NCBI GenBank assembly: GCA_011042705.1
Contig: DRBW01000015.1
Location: 1-8,447 of the forward strand
DNA: 8,447 nucleotides
DNA from: Caldifarciminota bacterium
GTDB taxonomy: Bacteria > Hydrothermota > Hydrothermia > B15-G9 > DRBW01
Direction: 5' to 3'
Numbering within the stretch: position 1 is the stretch's first letter; each line of letters begins with the position of its first letter. Shown here in pieces: positions 1 through 7,296 of this stretch. The translations under genes and the position numbers were made by a program. Below the pieces are notes generated by a model, which had not been told where the DNA came from, searched no databases, and saw only the letters and a program-made list of their open reading frames with translations.

Positions 1-214
1 GGTCAAAGTCGGAGACGTCATCTCCATAAAGCCCGGATCCAGGAAGATCCCCTTCGTTAAGGAAGCGCTGGAAAGCAGAGATCTCGGTGCGATACCCAGC
101 TGGCTCGTCCTCGACAAGAATGCTTTTGAAGGAAGGGTAGTGAGGCTTCCTGAAAGGTCCGACATCACTCACCCCATTAACGAGAGCTTGATTGTGGAGC
201 TATACTCCAAGTAA
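1..214 (+). CDS. rpsD: 30S ribosomal protein S4, C-terminal part (cut by window start)
   Basis: This is the 3' end of the gene for small-subunit ribosomal protein S4, a primary 16S rRNA-binding protein that starts 30S assembly and often autoregulates its operon. Reading from base 2 gives 70 codons and a TAA stop at 212-214. The peptide contains VGDVISIKPGSRK, the end of the S4 RNA-binding domain, and ends in HPINESLIVELYSK, which matches the family's typical C-terminus (INE.LIVELYSK). The next gene, rpoA, starts 11 bases after the stop, as expected in the bacterial alpha operon (S13-S11-S4-rpoA-L17). The N-terminal two thirds lie outside the window. The identification rests on the conserved end and on gene order. 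Confidence 0.95.
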   Translation, partial: VKVGDVISIKPGSRKIPFVKEALESRDLGAIPSWLVLDKNAFEGRVVRLPERSDITHPINESLIVELYSK

Positions 215-220
215 AGAGGT
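213..220 (+). promoter_or_regulatory. Ribosome binding site of rpoA
   Basis: The purine-rich stretch AAAGAGGT overlaps the rpsD stop codon and ends 5 bases before the rpoA ATG at 226. It supports that ATG as the start and suggests rpoA is translated from the same transcript as rpsD. Confidence 0.6.
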
Positions 221-225
221 AAGTT

Positions 226-1215
226 ATGGGAAAAATTGAATTTGTCCTCCCTAAAGGGGTCTACAAAGAGGAAGTCACGGAGACGTACGGAAGGTACGTG
301 TTCGTTCCTCTCGAAAGGGGCTACGGCATCACGATCGGCAACGCCCTCCGGAGGATCCTTTTGTCCTCCATACCCGGGGCATCCATCATAGCTGCCAACA
401 TAGATGGAGTGCTCCACGAATTCACCACCATCGAGGGGATCTACGAGGATGTCCCCCAGATCATATTGAACCTCAAGAAGATAAGGGTTCGTTTTGAGGA
501 TCCCGAGGAAGAGAAGGCCTCCATGTATCTCCGGGCGGAAGGCCAGAGGGAGGCCAAAGCTTCGGACCTGGAGGTCCCGGCGTCCCTTAAAATAGTCACT
601 CCTGACGTCCACATCGCGACCCTCACGTCGGACAAAGCAAGGCTTTACATGGAGCTCACTGTGGCTAAGGGTGTGGGATATGTCCCGGCCGATGAGATCT
701 CGAAAGCAGGCTTTCCCGAAACTACTATTTTCATAGACGGTCTTTTCTCTCCCGTGGTAAGGGTGAATACCACGATAGAAAACGTGCGCGTCAAAGCAAA
801 GACGGACTACGAGAAACTCATCCTCGAAATATGGACTGACGGCACCGTTACGCCTGACGAAGCCTTCAACAAAGCCTCCGACATACTCCACCAGCACGTA
901 GAAAGGCTCTTCCACGAGGTAAAAGAACCTTACGGCAGGAAGGGACCCGGTTTCGAGGAAAGGGAGAGGATAAGGCAAATCCTCCTTCAGGACATCAGCA
1001 GTCTCGAGCCCTCGAAGAGGACGCTCAACTGCCTGAAAGAAGCTGGTATCGATACTATAGCCAAACTGGTCTCCAAGACAGAGCAGGAAATGCTCGAGAT
1101 AAAGAATTTCGGGCAGAAATCCCTCGAGGAAATAAAGGAGAAACTTCAAAACCGCGATCCAAACCTCAGGTTTGGCATGAACGTGGAAGAGTACCTTGAA
1201 GAGGAGAGTCCCTGA
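226..1215 (+). CDS. rpoA: DNA-directed RNA polymerase subunit alpha
   Basis: The product is the alpha subunit of RNA polymerase; its dimer is the scaffold for beta and beta' assembly and its C-terminal domain contacts promoter UP elements and activators. The 329 residues match the usual family length. The N-terminal dimerisation domain covers about residues 1-230 and carries the signature GYGITIGNALRRILLSS at 32-48. A flexible linker follows, then the helix-hairpin-helix C-terminal domain at about 250-318. R265, N268, G296, K298 and S299 fall at the same numbers as the E. coli DNA-contacting residues, so DNA binding looks intact. The ATG at 226 has an AGAGGT site 5 bases upstream. The gene sits between rpsD and rplQ and overlaps the rplQ start by one base (TGATG), so the two are likely translationally coupled. 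Confidence 0.98.
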   Translation: MGKIEFVLPKGVYKEEVTETYGRYVFVPLERGYGITIGNALRRILLSSIPGASIIAANIDGVLHEFTTIEGIYEDVPQIILNLKKIRVRFEDPEEEKASMYLRAEGQREAKASDLEVPASLKIVTPDVHIATLTSDKARLYMELTVAKGVGYVPADEISKAGFPETTIFIDGLFSPVVRVNTTIENVRVKAKTDYEKLILEIWTDGTVTPDEAFNKASDILHQHVERLFHEVKEPYGRKGPGFEERERIRQILLQDISSLEPSKRTLNCLKEAGIDTIAKLVSKTEQEMLEIKNFGQKSLEEIKEKLQNRDPNLRFGMNVEEYLEEESP

Positions 1216-1643
1216 TGAGACATAAAAACAAGATAAAAAAGCTTGGAAGGGATGCGGAACACCGCAGGGCCCTCATGAGGAACCAGGTTATTTCCCTTTT
1301 CACACACGGCAGGATCAGGACGACGCTCCAGAAAGCAAAAGAGACAAGGCGATACGCCGAAAAGATGATAACTCTCGCCAAGAAAGGCGATTTGCACTCG
1401 CGGAGGATGGCGCTTTCCTTCCTGACCGACAGAAAGATCACAGGAAAGCTCTTTCATGTGATAGCCCCGCTCTTCGCCGACAGAAACGGGGGTTACACGC
1501 GCATCATCCGTCTCGGGCCCAGGAAAGGAGACGGCGCCGAGGAAGCACTCCTCGAGCTTCTCGAGTTCCCGCGGGAAGAGAAAGAGGAATCCGGCAAGAG
1601 CAAAAAGGAAAAGGGCAAAAAAGAGAAGAAGACGGGTCAATAA
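1215..1643 (+). CDS. rplQ: 50S ribosomal protein L17
   Basis: The product is large-subunit ribosomal protein L17, found near the polypeptide exit tunnel. It is 142 residues long. The conserved core runs to about residue 118: it opens with MRHKNKIKKLGRDAEHRRAL, contains RNQVISLFTHGRIRTTLQKA, and ends in the GGYTRIIRLGPRKGDGAEEA block. The last 25 or so residues are a Lys/Glu-rich low-complexity tail, probably disordered and RNA-contacting; such tails vary between lineages. A GAGGAG site at 1201-1206, inside the rpoA end, lies 8 bases before the ATG. The gene is last in the operon, and its stop is 9 bases from the stop of the convergent comEC. Confidence 0.97.
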   Translation: MRHKNKIKKLGRDAEHRRALMRNQVISLFTHGRIRTTLQKAKETRRYAEKMITLAKKGDLHSRRMALSFLTDRKITGKLFHVIAPLFADRNGGYTRIIRLGPRKGDGAEEALLELLEFPREEKEESGKSKKEKGKKEKKTGQ

Positions 1644-1661
1644 AAACCCCGGTTACCCGTC
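1631..1661 (-). terminator. Possible terminator of comEC (hairpin spanning both stop codons)
   Basis: A perfect 7-base inverted repeat (GACGGGT at 1631-1637, ACCCGTC at 1655-1661) flanks a 17-base loop that contains both the rplQ and comEC stop codons. Read on the - strand, the stem is followed by a pyrimidine tract with a final run of six T inside the rplQ Lys-rich tail, so it could end comEC transcription. On the + strand the T tract is poor. The long loop and interrupted T tract keep confidence low. Confidence 0.4.
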
Positions 1662-2963
1662 TAATTTCTGTCTTCTGCGCCCTCGCGAGAGGGCGTTTAT
1701 TGTTAACAGCAACAGGGCGTAATACAGAAGGCAAAGGGGAAAAGAAAGGCTGCATATCTTCCGGAAGGCCAATGGCAAAGCTGATGCTCTGTCGATGATC
1801 CATAGCAAGATCCCCAGTCCCTTTTCGGCGAGCACCGAATAGCTCAGAGCAATTCTGATCGACAGCGCGCTGAATGCCAGACCGAGCAACATCCAGACCA
1901 GGATCAGCCATAGCCCCGGGATCGCGAGGAGATTCACGAGGGGGGAGATGGGAGAAAAGCCGCCGAAAAGAGAAAGGGATACGGGGAGCGTGAAGAGCTG
2001 CGCTGCGAGCGAAACCGAGAATGAAGTGACAAGATACCTGCTTATACGATTTCGCAACGTAAACCTCGAGATAAGCGGTAAACTATAAAGTATGCCGAAG
2101 GTGGCGAGATAGGAAAGCTGAAACCCACCGTCAAAAAGCCCTCTCGGGAAGAAAAATAGATAAAGTAGTCCCGAAAAGCCGAGCGAATTGAGGCCATAGC
2201 TCCTCCTCTCGAACAGCAGTCCCAGGAGAAATCCAGTGATAAGGAAGACAGCTCTCCACAGCGAAGCCCTCAACCCCACCAGGTAAAGATAGCTGTAGAG
2301 GAAAACCATGGAAAGCAAAACCCTGGTCCTGCGGCCACCCCTGAAAAGCCCGAGCATGAAGAAAAAAGCGGAGAAGATCAGTCCCACGTGCAGGCCCGAG
2401 AGGGCGAGCAGGTGGGCCGTTCCGGTCAGCTTCATTTTCCTCCTCACATCTGCCGGAACGGACCTCCTCTCACCGAGAAGAAATGCCCTCATCAACCCGG
2501 AACACCGCCTCGAAAAACAAAGCCCATCTATTCTCCGTCTCAGACTTCGCAGAACCCGCCCCCTCAGCCCTGCTTCTCCGCCACTCAGCACCCCCCTCAC
2601 CTTCAGCCTGCAATCGATCCCGGAATTAAAAAGGTACCGATCGAAATCCCTTTGGAGGCGGAGAGGCACGAGATCGCCCGCGAGGTCCACCTCTGAGCCC
2701 GGCGGTAAGGGAGGCCATTTCCCCCAGTAAACCCTGAGGCGGAGTGAGCTCCCGTTGACGAGACCCTCTCCCCTGCCCTCTTCCGTGACTTTCATGTGAA
2801 CCCTTACGGAAGTGATCTCTTTCTGCAGACCGAACCGGGTCGCCCTGTCGATCCTGTGGTGAATACCCCCTGAGAGAAACAGAAATCCCATAAAATGCAG
2901 ATAGTTGAGTTTCCTGAAGGCAATGAGCCCGAGAAGAAGGGCGGCTCCCGCGAGAATAAGCAA
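1653..2963 (-). CDS. comEC: ComEC/Rec2-family DNA uptake channel protein, short form without the C-terminal hydrolase domain
   Basis: This is probably the inner-membrane channel that carries single-stranded DNA into the cell during natural transformation. Numbered from the TTG at 2963, the protein has N-terminal membrane segments, then a soluble OB-like (DUF4131-type) domain at about 50-125 with QRDFDRYLFNSGI at 104-116. The competence domain follows, with the family hallmark LTGTAHLLALSGLHVG at 179-194, the RASLWRAVF and GGFQLSYLATFGILY motifs, and many hydrophobic helices up to about residue 420. The protein stops there at 436 residues; the metallo-beta-lactamase-like domain of full-length ComEC (usually about 700-800 residues) is absent. 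The TTG is the only standard start in frame, but the frame stays open and ComEC-like for 24 more codons up to 3035, right after a strong ribosome site. The coordinates given here are therefore the minimum; the true length is probably about 460 residues. The gene is convergent with rplQ. Confidence 0.88.
   Translation of the reverse strand: MLILAGAALLLGLIAFRKLNYLHFMGFLFLSGGIHHRIDRATRFGLQKEITSVRVHMKVTEEGRGEGLVNGSSLRLRVYWGKWPPLPPGSEVDLAGDLVPLRLQRDFDRYLFNSGIDCRLKVRGVLSGGEAGLRGRVLRSLRRRIDGLCFSRRCSGLMRAFLLGERRSVPADVRRKMKLTGTAHLLALSGLHVGLIFSAFFFMLGLFRGGRRTRVLLSMVFLYSYLYLVGLRASLWRAVFLITGFLLGLLFERRSYGLNSLGFSGLLYLFFFPRGLFDGGFQLSYLATFGILYSLPLISRFTLRNRISRYLVTSFSVSLAAQLFTLPVSLSLFGGFSPISPLVNLLAIPGLWLILVWMLLGLAFSALSIRIALSYSVLAEKGLGILLWIIDRASALPLAFRKICSLSFPLCLLYYALLLLTINALSRGRRRQKLDG
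1678..1704 (+). terminator. Rho-independent terminator of the rpsD-rpoA-rplQ operon
   Basis: A perfect 7-base-pair GC-rich stem (CGCCCTC at 1678-1684, GAGGGCG at 1689-1695) is closed by a GCGA tetraloop of the stable GNRA type and followed by TTTATTGTT. This is a strong intrinsic terminator on the + strand, 34 bases after the rplQ stop. On the - strand no T run follows, so it should not stop comEC. The stem lies inside comEC, where it encodes ALSRGR near the C-terminus. Confidence 0.85.
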
Positions 2964-3032
2964 AAGCCAGCTCCGCGATGCTAAAATTCCCGCAGAAAAG
3001 GCGAGGAAAGCCCAGAGGGCAGGATAGCGATG

Positions 3033-3043
3033 TATCCCCTCCT
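3033..3043 (-). promoter_or_regulatory. Strong Shine-Dalgarno of comEC next to a non-standard ATA codon
   Basis: On the - strand an AGGAGGGG sequence (3043-3036) directly precedes ATA (3035-3033), which is in frame with comEC. From ATA to the TTG at 2963 the 24 codons read IHRYPALWAFLAFSAGIL and onward, a hydrophobic start like that of other ComEC proteins. An in-frame TAA lies four codons upstream of the ATA (at 3047), and no ATG, GTG or TTG exists between it and 2963. The site therefore marks the likely true translation start. Whether AUA itself is used, or the codon reflects a base error or mutation, is open. Confidence 0.6.
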
Positions 3044-3234
3044 TTATTTAAAAACACACCCCCTTTTTCTTTCAGTAAATCCCCCTTAAACGACCAACAA
3101 TCCCTTTCTCTTCACATCATCTCAAGGTCCTCCATTTCCCAGGCAAAAGGACCAGGAGATCAGATAAACCATCCCATTTTGCCGATCCTCCATTTAAGGA
3201 GCCGGGTCGGCTGATCAATCTATCCGTGAATATG
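3044..3234. other. Spacer between comEC and the DUF4340 gene
   Basis: About 190 bases without a convincing gene separate the DUF4340 stop from the comEC ribosome site. Three structures are visible. One is a hairpin AGCCG-GGT-CGGCT at 3200-3212. The second is an overlapping, mutually exclusive pairing on the - strand (GCCGA with TCGGC, enclosing CTCC/GGAG) across 3181-3211. The third is GGTCC/GGACC at 3126-3130 and 3149-3153. The 10-mer TCCTCCATTT occurs at 3128-3137 and 3186-3195. I see no good promoter, and no hairpin with a T run that would end the upstream operon. A 23-codon - strand reading frame (3122-3193) lacks a ribosome site and is not called. Confidence 0.4.
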
Positions 3235-4149
3235 CTATTTCTTTCTTTTCTTGCTCTTCTCCCTTAGCAGATCCTTCAGCCTGTTAACCGTATAGGGGGC
3301 GATTATGTAGATCTGTTCGTCACCTTCCTTGCTCAGGTAATATCTGTTTTTATCGTCCTTTTTCCCCACCGTTAGCTTCACTTCCTCACCTTTCACCGGT
3401 ACCAGCGTCACAATGTACTGGGGTTTGTCGAGGCCGGCGGCAGCAACCGATATGGTGTCGTCGAAGGAAACGGCCGTCAACCTCGACCATGTGCCCAGAA
3501 AGGACCGGATTTTGCTGGTGTCGCAATCACCTTCCTTCACAACGTATAGAGTATCCTCCCTGACGACCCTGCAGTATTTTTTCCCTTTCCTGACCGAGAA
3601 CTCCTCTATGCTGTCCCGGTCGAACTCGACGATCTTCCTGTCCCTCCACCTGTCGGGGTTCGGGTAAAAAACAGACCTCAGGTATCGGTTGACGAGATAA
3701 ACCCCTTCCTCGTCGGTTTTTCTCACGTAGCTCGAGTTAAAATCGGGACCGCTTTTCCCGACGATGATATCCAGGACCGTATCGTCACCCGAGAGGAACA
3801 GAGCCCTCAGCCCTTTTTCATCGACCTCGTATTCCCCGTATCTCTCGCCGCTGGACGACACAAGCTCACCCCGAAGGGAATCGAGGGTTCCGAAGAGACG
3901 ATCCACCTTTTTCTCGTCGGTTTTTTTCTTCTTGCCGAGGATCTCCACGTACCAGGTGTCGTTCTCCCTGATGAGCCTCGATGTATCGCCCTCCCTGGAA
4001 ATTATGATGCGATCGATTTTTTCCGTCTGTTTCTCAGAGATAAGCCTTCTCAGGTGAGGACTCAGCTTCCTGGTCCTGCTTCTTTCCACTAAAAAAGCAA
4101 GAAGGGCAAGGATAACAAGAATTATGAGGAGCTTTACCGTTCCCCTCAT
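3235..4149 (-). CDS. DUF4340 domain-containing membrane-anchored protein, partner of a Gld-type ABC exporter
   Basis: This 304-residue protein has one N-terminal membrane helix (about residues 5-21), after which the rest lies outside the cytoplasm. The body fits the DUF4340 family: a repeated beta-rich pattern with KIDRIIISREGDTSRLIREN near the start, TWYVEILGKKKKTDEKKV, and later DTLYVVKEGDCDTSKIRSFL. The C-terminus is Lys/Arg-rich (KSKKRKK). DUF4340 proteins are often encoded just after GldG-like subunits, as here; their biochemical role is not established. A longer in-frame ATG exists at 4200, but the ATG at 4149 is preferred because AGGAGG at 4159-4164 lies 9 bases before it and the hydrophobic anchor follows at once. 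Only one base separates it from the stop of the upstream gene. It is the last gene of the operon, and no clear terminator follows. Confidence 0.85.
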   Translation of the reverse strand: MRGTVKLLIILVILALLAFLVERSRTRKLSPHLRRLISEKQTEKIDRIIISREGDTSRLIRENDTWYVEILGKKKKTDEKKVDRLFGTLDSLRGELVSSSGERYGEYEVDEKGLRALFLSGDDTVLDIIVGKSGPDFNSSYVRKTDEEGVYLVNRYLRSVFYPNPDRWRDRKIVEFDRDSIEEFSVRKGKKYCRVVREDTLYVVKEGDCDTSKIRSFLGTWSRLTAVSFDDTISVAAAGLDKPQYIVTLVPVKGEEVKLTVGKKDDKNRYYLSKEGDEQIYIIAPYTVNRLKDLLREKSKKRKK

Positions 4150-4150
4150 C

Positions 4151-5650
4151 TCAAAAAGCCTCCTTTTCCCGTTTTCTAATGTAGTACCTGACCAGGCCAA
4201 AGACGATCACCACCACGGCCATGCCGAAAGTATTAAAGAGTTTGAAGAGATTCTTGACCGTATCTGATACAGGTTTTATGGGCCTCTCAACCGCAAGCTT
4301 CGACCTGATGGAAATGAGTTTCTCCCCGAACCCAAGATAATCGACGGCGTTCATGAAGAAAGCCAGGTTCTCCTCATAGTTCCGAACAAATCCGTCTTCG
4401 AGAAACCGGGAATTGCCAACCACCAGAACTGCTGTCTCTGGGCTGAGAAGGGTGTCCTCTGCGGTCGAATCGGAAAAGGCTGACCTGAAATTCCCCCTGA
4501 GGAGCATGGCGAGGATCCTTTTCCCTGTGCCCCCGGGTTTCGGCTTGGGGAGCATCTCGGGGTTGATGGTTATGTAACCCTCCTGTGTCCAGCTTCTATC
4601 CGTGGTCATCACCAGCGTATCGACCGAGAGGGTCGAATCGCCCACGAATTCCAGCGACGATGGCCACGGAAACACGGGCGAGCTGAGGTCTCTGACGATG
4701 GGGTTGGTCCTGGAAAGATTCTCTTTGCGGGCCTTTACCCAGCAGGGATAGGGAACGAAAAACCTGATATACCCCGAGCTGAAGGGAGCTATCTCGTTGG
4801 AAACATCCATAACCAGGTCCCTGTTGACTCTGACGCCATATGACTCGAGGAACTTCAGCGGTTCCCTCGGGGCCGGATGAGCCTGAAGGTTCTCTCCCAC
4901 CTCTACCCCGTCGGCCAGGAAAATGACCCTTCCGCCCTTCATTATGTAGGAATCTATCTCCTTTCTCATGGAATCATCGAGCTTGCTGACTCCGGCGACA
5001 ACCAGGAGATCCAGATCGGGCGGTATCGAGTCTTCGATCTCGACGATCTGATACTGCTCCGACATCTCATCTCTGACCTGGCTATAATCGTCGTCGAAAC
5101 TGTGATCGTCGCCGGAAAGAACGAAGCCCACCTTTCTCTCGCCTCCCTCGACGAGCTTGAGTATCCTCGAGGTCAACTCGTATTCGATATTGTCAGCTCT
5201 GTTCAGCACGGGAATGATCTCGTTCTTATCGCCGTAGAAAAGGGCCACTCCGAGGTATCCCTTGACCACTTCGAGCTTGTTCCTCGCGAGGACGTTCATC
5301 TGCACGGGTGGAATTCCCAGCCGCATCACCATCGACTCGGTCTCCCTGTCTTTCTGCGGGTCGATAAATTCCACCCTGACCTTGCCCCTGGAAGCCGCGC
5401 GGTATTCCTCGAGGAGGTCAGAGAGCTGTTCGCGAAGCGGGAGCAAATTCGGTGGCAGTTTTTTGGAGAAGAAAACCTTAATGATGAGGATGTCATCCAG
5501 GTTTCTGACCGCTTCCTTAGAGGATTTTGAAAGGGTGTAGAGCTTTCCGGAGGAGAGATCTGCCCTCACAAACACCCTGGACGAGATAAAATTAAGCACA
5601 ACGAGTATGAGAAAGACAAGGAGAACATTGATGTACCTTTCTCTTCTCAT
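4151..5650 (-). CDS. gldG: GldG-like auxiliary subunit of an ABC transporter
   Basis: The 499-residue product matches the GldG/ABC_transp_aux family, the extracytoplasmic subunit of a GldA-GldF-GldG-type exporter. It has an N-terminal membrane helix (about 7-23), followed by the family motif DLSSGKLYTLS at 31-41. A large domain facing out of the cytoplasm follows, with FIDPQKDRETESMVMRLGI and the RADNIEYELTSRILKLVEGGERKVGFVLSGDD block near 155-185. A second helix at about 472-491 is followed by a basic tail, so both ends face the cytoplasm. In Bacteroidota GldG is needed for gliding, but homologues occur widely in non-gliding bacteria, so the symbol here marks family membership only. The ATG at 5650 overlaps the permease stop (ATGA), and a GGAGG at 5658-5662 lies 7 bases upstream. 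Confidence 0.88.
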   Translation of the reverse strand: MRRERYINVLLVFLILVVLNFISSRVFVRADLSSGKLYTLSKSSKEAVRNLDDILIIKVFFSKKLPPNLLPLREQLSDLLEEYRAASRGKVRVEFIDPQKDRETESMVMRLGIPPVQMNVLARNKLEVVKGYLGVALFYGDKNEIIPVLNRADNIEYELTSRILKLVEGGERKVGFVLSGDDHSFDDDYSQVRDEMSEQYQIVEIEDSIPPDLDLLVVAGVSKLDDSMRKEIDSYIMKGGRVIFLADGVEVGENLQAHPAPREPLKFLESYGVRVNRDLVMDVSNEIAPFSSGYIRFFVPYPCWVKARKENLSRTNPIVRDLSSPVFPWPSSLEFVGDSTLSVDTLVMTTDRSWTQEGYITINPEMLPKPKPGGTGKRILAMLLRGNFRSAFSDSTAEDTLLSPETAVLVVGNSRFLEDGFVRNYEENLAFFMNAVDYLGFGEKLISIRSKLAVERPIKPVSDTVKNLFKLFNTFGMAVVVIVFGLVRYYIRKREKEAF

Positions 5651-6357
5651 CTCTTATCCTCCACTACTCTTAAACTGAGATAAAGGAAAAACCAGATAAC
5701 CGAGAGATAGTAGATCACGTCCCTCGAATCTATCACGCCGCGGGCTATGGAGTCGAAGTGAGAGCCGAGTCCGAGATACCTGAAGACAGAGGCGATAGAC
5801 GGAGGAAGGGTCACGAGGACAAAATTTTCTCCCACAAGAAACAGGGCAAAGCAGATTATGGCACCCAGGATAAAGGCAACGATCTGGCTGTCGGTCAAGC
5901 TCGAGGCGAAGGTTCCGATGGATATATAGGCAGCTCCGAGGAAAAGCGCTCCCAGATATCCGCCGACGATCTGTCCCACGTCGGGGCTTCCCAGAAAGGC
6001 CCCCGTGATGGGCAACGGAAGCGTCAGAAGGAGAGAAATGCCCAAAAATGCCAGGCTGGCCAGGAACTTCCCGATAAGGACCTGACTCTCCTTAAGCGGC
6101 AGGGTGAAGAGGATCTCGATCGTCCCGAGTTTCCTCTCCTCAGCCCAGATCCTCATGGTGATCGCGGGTATGAAAAGCAGGAACAGCCATGGCATGAGAA
6201 GGAAGAAGGACCTGAAGCTGAGCTGGTTAACGATGAAAAATCCCCTCAGGAAAAGCCAGTTCGCCAGGACGAGGAAAACGACGAGATATATGTATCCCAT
6301 CGATGACTGAAGATAAGACCTGAATTCTTTCCTGAATACAGCTCTTACCCCTTTCAT
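5647..6357 (-). CDS. gldF: ABC-2 type permease, GldF-like
   Basis: This integral membrane permease of an ABC-2 exporter has about six hydrophobic helices. Family marks are an N-terminal FRKEFRSYLQSSMGYIY segment, a WAEERKLGTIEILFTLPL block (72-89 counting from the upstream ATG) between helices 2 and 3 that should contact the ATPase, and a C-terminal FDSIARGVIDSRDVIYYLS block at about 202-220. These are typical of GldF and NosY-like permeases. Two adjacent ATG codons are possible. The one at 6357 is 4 bases after GGAGG, the one at 6360 only 1 base, so 6357 is preferred (236 residues). The first base of that ATG is the last base of the ATPase stop codon, and the far end overlaps gldG by four bases, so translation is probably coupled. 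The substrate is unknown. Confidence 0.9.
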   Translation of the reverse strand: MKGVRAVFRKEFRSYLQSSMGYIYLVVFLVLANWLFLRGFFIVNQLSFRSFFLLMPWLFLLFIPAITMRIWAEERKLGTIEILFTLPLKESQVLIGKFLASLAFLGISLLLTLPLPITGAFLGSPDVGQIVGGYLGALFLGAAYISIGTFASSLTDSQIVAFILGAIICFALFLVGENFVLVTLPPSIASVFRYLGLGSHFDSIARGVIDSRDVIYYLSVIWFFLYLSLRVVEDKR

Positions 6358-7289
6358 CATTCCTCCGTTGTTAATTGCAAAAATACCTCCTCAAGGGTAG
6401 CCCTTTCCCTCCAGATCTCTAAAAGCTTGAAGTTGTGCTCCACGGCGAAATCGAAGAGCTTTTCCCTGATGTCTTCATCTCCTCTGGGTTTTATCGCGAA
6501 CTTGAACTCATCGCCATCAACAGAAACGAGCTGAAAGTCCTCGACGAAATCCAGGGAGGAAAGTTCCCTCTCCAGATCGGCCCTTCCATCTCTGAAAACC
6601 GCATAGAGAGTCTCGCCCTTCTCCGCCTTTCTCTCCAGTTCCTCGATCGTGCCCTCCGCCACGATCCTGCCTTTGTTGATAATTATCACCCTCGAACTCG
6701 TGGCAGAGACCTCGGGAAGGATGTGGGTCGAGACAACGACGGTTTTTTCCCTGCCGAGCTCCTTGATAAGTCCCCTTATCTCGACTATCTGAGAGGGGTC
6801 CAGTCCCGAAGTCGGTTCATCGAGTATCAGAATGTCGGGATCGTGAAGCAGCGCCTGGGCCAGTCCGACTCTCTGCCTGTATCCCCTGGAAAGCTCCCCG
6901 ACAGGCCTTTTCAGGACGCCGCTGATCCCGGCGATCTCCGAAACCCTGTCCATGGATTCCTTCAGTTCGGAGCCCTCCAGCCCTCTGGCCTCTCCTATGA
7001 ACTCGAGGTATTCCCTGACCTGCATGTCCATGTAGAGAGGATTGTCTTCGGGCAGATATCCTATTCTCCTCTTCACCTCGATAGGATAGGAAGCGACATC
7101 GTAGCCCGCGACAACGGCATTCCCACCGTCGGGTCTGAGATAACCGGTGATGATGCGCATGGTGGTGGTCTTGCCCGCTCCGTTGGGTCCGAGAAAGCCT
7201 ATGATTTCCCCCTTCCTTATAGAAAAACTGACACCATCCAGCGCTCTTACCTGACCATAGGTTTTTACGAGATCGTTGACCTCAATCAT
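6357..7289 (-). CDS. gldA: ABC transporter ATP-binding protein, GldA-like
   Basis: This is the cytoplasmic ATPase that powers the adjacent permease. The 310 residues contain all nucleotide-binding elements: Walker A GPNGAGKTT at 34-42, the Q-loop region GYLPED at 77-82 (Glu instead of Gln, common in ABC-2 exporter ATPases), the signature LSRGY at 133-137, Walker B ILILDEP at 153-159, the D-loop SGLD at 161-164, and the switch His at 189 in STHILPE. Residues of about 225-305 form a C-terminal extension like the DUF4162 domain, frequent in ABC-2 ATPases. The ATG at 7289 is 7 bases after AAAGGAG (7297-7303). It is the first gene of a four-gene operon and has a near-consensus promoter just upstream. 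Confidence 0.93.
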   Translation of the reverse strand: MIEVNDLVKTYGQVRALDGVSFSIRKGEIIGFLGPNGAGKTTTMRIITGYLRPDGGNAVVAGYDVASYPIEVKRRIGYLPEDNPLYMDMQVREYLEFIGEARGLEGSELKESMDRVSEIAGISGVLKRPVGELSRGYRQRVGLAQALLHDPDILILDEPTSGLDPSQIVEIRGLIKELGREKTVVVSTHILPEVSATSSRVIIINKGRIVAEGTIEELERKAEKGETLYAVFRDGRADLERELSSLDFVEDFQLVSVDGDEFKFAIKPRGDEDIREKLFDFAVEHNFKLLEIWRERATLEEVFLQLTTEE

Positions 7290-7296
7290 CGCCCGG

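Noticed and set aside
169..1149. 326-codon - strand reading frame opposite rpoA
   Set aside because: It lies antisense to an unmistakable rpoA, has no recognisable motifs, and is a by-product of rpoA codon composition.
2626..3057. 143-codon - strand frame starting GTG at 3057, overlapping the comEC ribosome site
   Set aside because: It is out of frame with the ComEC-like sequence, is Arg/Gly/Ser-rich and featureless, and fits a frame-shifted shadow of comEC.
4877..5530. 217-codon + strand reading frame opposite the GldG-like gene
   Set aside because: It is antisense to a well-supported gene, with no signal, motif or ribosome site.
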